63,209 bases of DNA from Zopfochytrium polystomum. Taxonomy: Eukaryota; Chytridiomycota; Chytridiomycetes; Chytridiales; Chytridiaceae. Shown here in pieces: positions 59,079 through 63,209 of this stretch. The position numbers were made by a program, and so were the translations under genes. The notes under the pieces are model-generated. The model made no database searches. It saw nothing but the letters and a program-made list of their open reading frames with translations, and was not told where the DNA came from. The stretch covers positions 1 to 63,209 of the forward strand of contig JAIVFJ010000333.1 of assembly GCA_025765615.1 (NCBI GenBank). The letters are read 5' to 3'. The number at the start of each line of letters is the position of its first letter. The first letter of the stretch is position 1.

Positions 59079-59886
59079 GATGAGCAGTTCTCTGCGAATT
59101 TTGCACTTGTTGTGTGTGTGTGGTGTTTTTTTTTTTTAATTTTTTTTTTTTTTATGTTTGCGGCTACTGCCGTTTGCCGTCGCGTGGGCTAAGCAAGCGC
59201 CCGGCTGATGAGTGCGCTACAGCCGGTGTGCTTCGCCCCGCCCCCTTAAGGTCCGCGTGCAATCGGTTACCGTCGGCAAAACAGCGCGGAATGTTCCAGG
59301 CTAAAATGCGGAGCTGGACCAAATAAGTGTCGTTTGAGTCTCTCCACCGCGTCAAACATGAATGTAATAGGAAAGCAGAGAAAGTAAAACATCTTGCCTT
59401 CTTCGCAAGAAACGATTACGCATCCGTTACGTTCACACTTAATATTTACTGTGCAAAGAAAAAAACGTGGCGTTGCGGGATGGCAGTGATTGTAGATACA
59501 AAACACAATTGCGGAGGGTGATGTGAGAGACTTAGCCTGCACCCAGTGCCGGTGACTGTCAGGGAAGAAGCCTCACCGTAAAAATGACAAGCGATATGAG
59601 AAAACTCATAAGCTGTTTCTTCGGAGCAAGTCAGCTGGAAGTTCTTAGATGAACAACATTCAATTGTATTGGATTTGCAATGAAAAAAGCATTTGATAAA
59701 AGTGTGTCTACTGCTATAACTATGAAGGAGCAGCATTGGACAAGTGATCAATCTATAAACAAATCGAATACTTTGAACCCTTCAAAAGGTGCCGACGGAC
59801 TCTACGCCAACGGGAAAAAAAACAAAAAAAAAAAAAAAAATGGCCCCAGTGAAGAAGCCAAGCGTGTATCCCATTACCTCCTAAAT
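59079..59886. other. Spacer between genes 12 and 13
   Basis: T-runs at 59128-59151 and an A-run near 59820-59840. Unlike the flanks of gene 11, this spacer is not part of the segmental duplication and has no CT tract. No gene seen. Confidence 0.5.
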
Positions 59887-62800
59887 CTACTTGTTGCGAC
59901 CACCGGCAGTGCGCCTCGCGGCTGCCGGTTTTGGAGAAGCCGCTTGCCTCGTCTTTGGTACTGTGGCCCTCGTAGTACCTCGAGCCGGGGGGCTGCCAAT
60001 GCCAAGTCCGCGCGCAGCCGTTTTACCAGCTGCAGGACTGGCCTTAACGGAGCCTCCTGCTCTCGGACTTCCGGCTGGTTGATAACCACCGCGAGCAGAC
60101 ACTGCCCTGTTGACACCGCCTTTTCCTGCCGGGCCGGCGCCGGCCACACCACGCGCAGAAGCCGCGTTGCCGCCGCCGCGCACTTTACCGCCCAGACTGG
60201 AAGCCACTTTGCCTGCGGCATTCCCGAGCCGTGTCGCGTGGCGCGCAAGGCTCGACGCCGCCTTGGCTACCGTCGGGTTCTTGGCGACGCTCTTTGCAAT
60301 GTTGAGCAAGCCGCGCGACAGCGTCTTCCCATTGCCCACCGCCGCCGCGCCCGCAGCGCCCGTGCCGCCCGATCCGCCGAGTCCCGCTCTGCTCTTGACG
60401 GCCGACGTTATTTTGCTCAGCGCGTTCGCCGCCTTCTTCGATCCGACCTGCGCGCCCATGCCCCCGCCGGCTTTTGCCGTAGACAGGCCCTTGCCCGTAT
60501 TGGGCGCCCCGCGTGCCGTCGCCGCCAGTCCCCTTGTCGCCACCCTTGGCTCCGCCGACGACGCCTCTCCCCGCCGCCGCCGCCCCCTTCGCCCCGCCGC
60601 CACCGCCGCCGCCAAGCACCTTGTTCGCGACCGCCGCCGCCGCCTTGCCCACCGCGCCCGCCGTCCCTGGGTCGCCGCCGCCGGCCGCGCCAACCGCGTG
60701 CTCCACCGCGTGCTGGGCGATCTTGGCGCCGGCTTTGGCGACGACGGCTTTCGTGATGATCGGCCCGCCGGCCGTCGGGGCCGTTGCGGCCTGCTTGACG
60801 AGCGACGGGAGGCTGCGCGCCGCTTGCACGCCTTCTTTGACCTCTGTAGATTGTGAGCTCCAGGTTGTTGGTGGGTGGCGATGGTTTTTTTTTTTTTTTT
60901 TTTTTTTTTTTGCGTTTGTGGAGAACGGTTAGTGTTGTCTCCGGTTCATGAACCGCCGACGGGCTGAGCGCCGCGTGCTGCTTCTCACGTTTTGCTGAGT
61001 TGACTGCTCCCTTGACTTCCTTCCCTGCCGTCACGAGCTTTTTCAACGCGCCGCCTTTCAAATACAGGTCAGTATCGAGAAAATGGTCATTTGCGAGTGT
61101 GCGGTCAAACAGAAAGTCACACACCTCCCGGGTACCATGCTGACGGCGCCCTGGGCCACCGTCTTACCAACATCCTTGAATATTTCTGGTGGGAACCATG
61201 TTATGCTGGAATATTACCAAGGAGAAGGAAAAATGCTTACGTCCTGCTTTCTCTCCCTTGGCGATTCCTTTGGCGAGAGCGATTCCGCCTTGGACAGCGG
61301 TGACGCCGGCACTTACGGCTTTCCCGACTGATCACGATGGAGAGCGCATTGAGAGAAAGATGGAAGCACCGGTTAAGGAGGGTCGGGGGGAAATTATATG
61401 ACGAATTGTCTTACGAGGGTTGGGAACGAATTTGCAACGGTTTGGAGGTTCTGTGGAGTATTCGGTCGAGTGCTTCGTTATGACAGTGGCTCGTACCTTC
61501 AAGTCTCGCTCTAATCAATGAAGTCGTCATTGAGTTGCATTGTGGACTAAAAAAATAAAGAAACGGCGGCCAGCTTACCATTCGGAAGAGCCTTCTTGCC
61601 ATACTTCAAAGCGTCCGAGCCAAGCCCTTTCATTACAGCTGAGAAAAAGCATTTGCGTCAGAATTTGAGAAGTTGATTTTCAAAATGGGGAGAGCTGCAC
61701 CAACTTACTTTCGAAGCTTTTCCCCTTGGCGATGTTTTTTCCAAAATCGATGCCGGTTTTGACTGCTCCAGTTATGGCCCTGTTTACTGCGGTTTTCGGA
61801 AGGGAAAATCAGAGTCGTAGCGGGATCAGTACGGGAAGCGAGGGAAATCGGAAAACAAACTTGGCGTGGCGTTTTCCACTACATTCAGTTTACAGGGAAA
61901 ACGTTCAAGATTAGTTCCATAACTGCGGACTAGTACAATTATTACCTTCGGCGCCACTTTTACGATCTTGTGTTTGTTTAAATTCTCAGCGAAACGATCG
62001 TTTTAACAGCGAAGGACTTACCGCTTTGCCAGTCTATTTTTGAAGATAGAAAGCAGCATAATCGATAAGAGCGATCACGAAAGCAAAATGCATTGAGCGA
62101 GTTGGAAATGGAAGTGGAAGAAATGAAAACTGTGAGACGCATACTGCTTTCGCCGCTGTTACTACCGCTTCCGACCTTGCGATCGTTCAGAACATAGATC
62201 TCTTAGTACACTACCCTATCATGTGGAGAAACTGTGAATTACCGTTGTTGCGGCTTTCACGACGCCCTTTTCAACCTAGATTCTTCGGTGTTAGGGTCTC
62301 CAATCATCGCCGACCTTCGAAAACGATCCGAACTGACCGTTGTTGCGGCCTTTGCAACCCCTTGAGCAGCCTCTTTCGCCACGTTTGCGACGCCGTTCCG
62401 ACCTGCGAGACGTTTTATCACATTGTCAGCGGCCGCCGAGCAGGGAGAAGAAACAATCGATGCGAGGCAACTGGCCCTCTACTGGGGTTTCCCTACCGTG
62501 ACGGCTGCATTCTTGATTCCATTTCCAACCTGCGATATTATTGTGTGGTATTATCCACCCTGACCGACAGGCCACACGCCGAACGCCGGACACGTACCGT
62601 CTGGGCCGCATTCTTAATCCCGTTCCCGATCTTGTTTTTGAGCGTGTAGGAAGCGCGAGGTTAGCGCTCAATCATATTGACGGAGTACGCTCGACGTTTT
62701 TGTCGCTTACACTTTGGAATGCGTGCTTGATCTTCCGCCGCGTCGGTGCAGCGAGACTAATCGGATCCCTTCGGCCACCTGCGAGCTCGCTTCACCGCCG

Positions 62801-63104
62801 ACGCCACCGTCGATCGTCCCCGCGCCACTTTCCGCTTGGCGGCAAGCTGGCCGACGACGACGTCACCGATCGCGTTTGGATCCGGAATCGCTGCACGGAC
62901 GTCACCGAGCACCACAGGGCGGCCTAGAACGACGAGAAGAAGGGAGGAATCGCCGACAAACGCGCTGAAAGATTTGCTGTGGGGCGGCGAAAGGCGGCAC
63001 GGCCGATGAGATAGCAGATGGTGACTTTGCTCTGGTCGTAAGGGCTGGCACGCCTCGGTCGCATGCGGAGAGGCCGCTGTTTCGACAGCTGGACGGGGAC
63101 CCAT
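59887..63104 (-). CDS. Family gene 13: gene 11-like member, degenerate
   Basis: Exon 1 runs from an ATG at 63104 to a GTAAGC donor at about 62711. It is clearly homologous to gene 11 exon 1 but carries several indels, so its signal segment is out of frame in places. Mini-exons: 62630-62598 IGNGIKNAAQT, 62529-62497 VGNGIKNAAVT, about 62402-62338 (65 nt instead of 66), 62275-62243, about 62175-62145 (2 nt short), 12-nt 62033-62022 TGKA, 61966-61946 IVKVAPK. At the following 31-nt exon the acceptor AG is gone: the paralogue has GTAAGATACTG where this copy has GTAAACTG. Later exons parallel gene 11, and the last exon is 60843-59887, ending GGRNK, with a +1 change near 60530. Given the lost splice acceptor, probably a pseudogene or failing gene. 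Confidence 0.66.
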
Positions 63105-63174
63105 GGACGCAGTGCTTTTCCAGCTGGCTGTCGTAGCTGCAGTGTTGTTCCCTGTGCTGAGCAGCCGCTCTCCT

Positions 63175-63209
63175 CTCCTCTCTCTCTCTATCTCTCCTCT
63201 CTTCTCTCT
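63175..63209. repeat. CT tract upstream of gene 13, cut by window end
   Basis: A CT-rich run begins about 70 bp before the gene 13 start and continues to the window edge. It has the same orientation relative to the gene as at genes 1, 2, 10 and 11. Confidence 0.7.

Noticed and set aside
59680..60756. 358-codon plus-strand frame starting at 59680
   Set aside because: Most of it is antisense to the gene 13 last exon, and its first part crosses an A-rich spacer; no supporting motif.

Overview
The window is nuclear DNA from an intron-rich, GC-rich eukaryote, most likely a protist or unicellular alga. Coding is split into many short exons by introns of roughly 60-120 bp with GT-AG (occasionally GC-AG) borders. 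The standard stop codons TGA and TAA are used, and intergenic DNA is full of CT/GA, CA, poly-T and poly-G tracts. I cannot place the species; no rRNA, tRNA, organellar or bacterial feature was seen.

The window is dominated by one multigene family that I do not recognise. I reconstructed ten members by splicing: minus-strand genes 1 (partial, 560 to window edge), 2 (7768-1846) and 3 (16327-10223); plus-strand genes 4 (18258-21207) and 5 (22263-28002); minus-strand genes 8 (40002-35961), 10 (46961-41922), 11 (53065-49008), 12 (59078-55357) and 13 (63104-59887). Two relics lie at about 9.66-9.82 kb and 41.28-41.73 kb. Each member has (i) a first exon with a signal-peptide or signal-anchor-like hydrophobic stretch, ending in most members in an H/Y-RRGG-x-IK motif; (ii) a run of tiny phase-0 exons of 33, 66, 21 or 12 nt, each coding whole 11-residue units (or a 7- or 4-residue part) of an amphipathic Val/Gly/Ala/Lys helix resembling synuclein, perilipin or LEA 11-mers; (iii) a conserved exon series of 31, 78, 60, 14, 31-37, 87, 60-63 and 66-87 nt, including a 14-nt micro-exon; and (iv) one long last exon coding a basic low-complexity domain (Gly/Ala/Lys/Arg-rich with RGG-like repeats, or Lys/Thr/Gln-rich in gene 8) that usually ends in Lys/Arg residues at the stop.

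Between the two halves of the array (28-35.3 kb) lie a relic of a DDE_Tnp_4/ISL2EU-like transposase, two unrecognised ORFs, a frameshifted scrap of a major facilitator transporter, and one intact unrelated gene. That gene (33140-35318, three exons, 636 aa) is a ferric-reductase/NADPH-oxidase-type flavocytochrome with both haem histidine pairs.

The array is still rearranging. Gene 11 is a mosaic of gene 12-like (3') and gene 13-like (5') sequence, has a 120-bp tandem exon duplication and an internal repeat of about 340 bp, and the spacers flanking it are segmental duplicates that differ by a roughly 200-bp inversion. Genes 4 and 7 are the only fully intact models; gene 1 has no break in the part that is visible. 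Most other members carry 1-nt indels, very often in homopolymers, so assembly error and real decay both remain possible.
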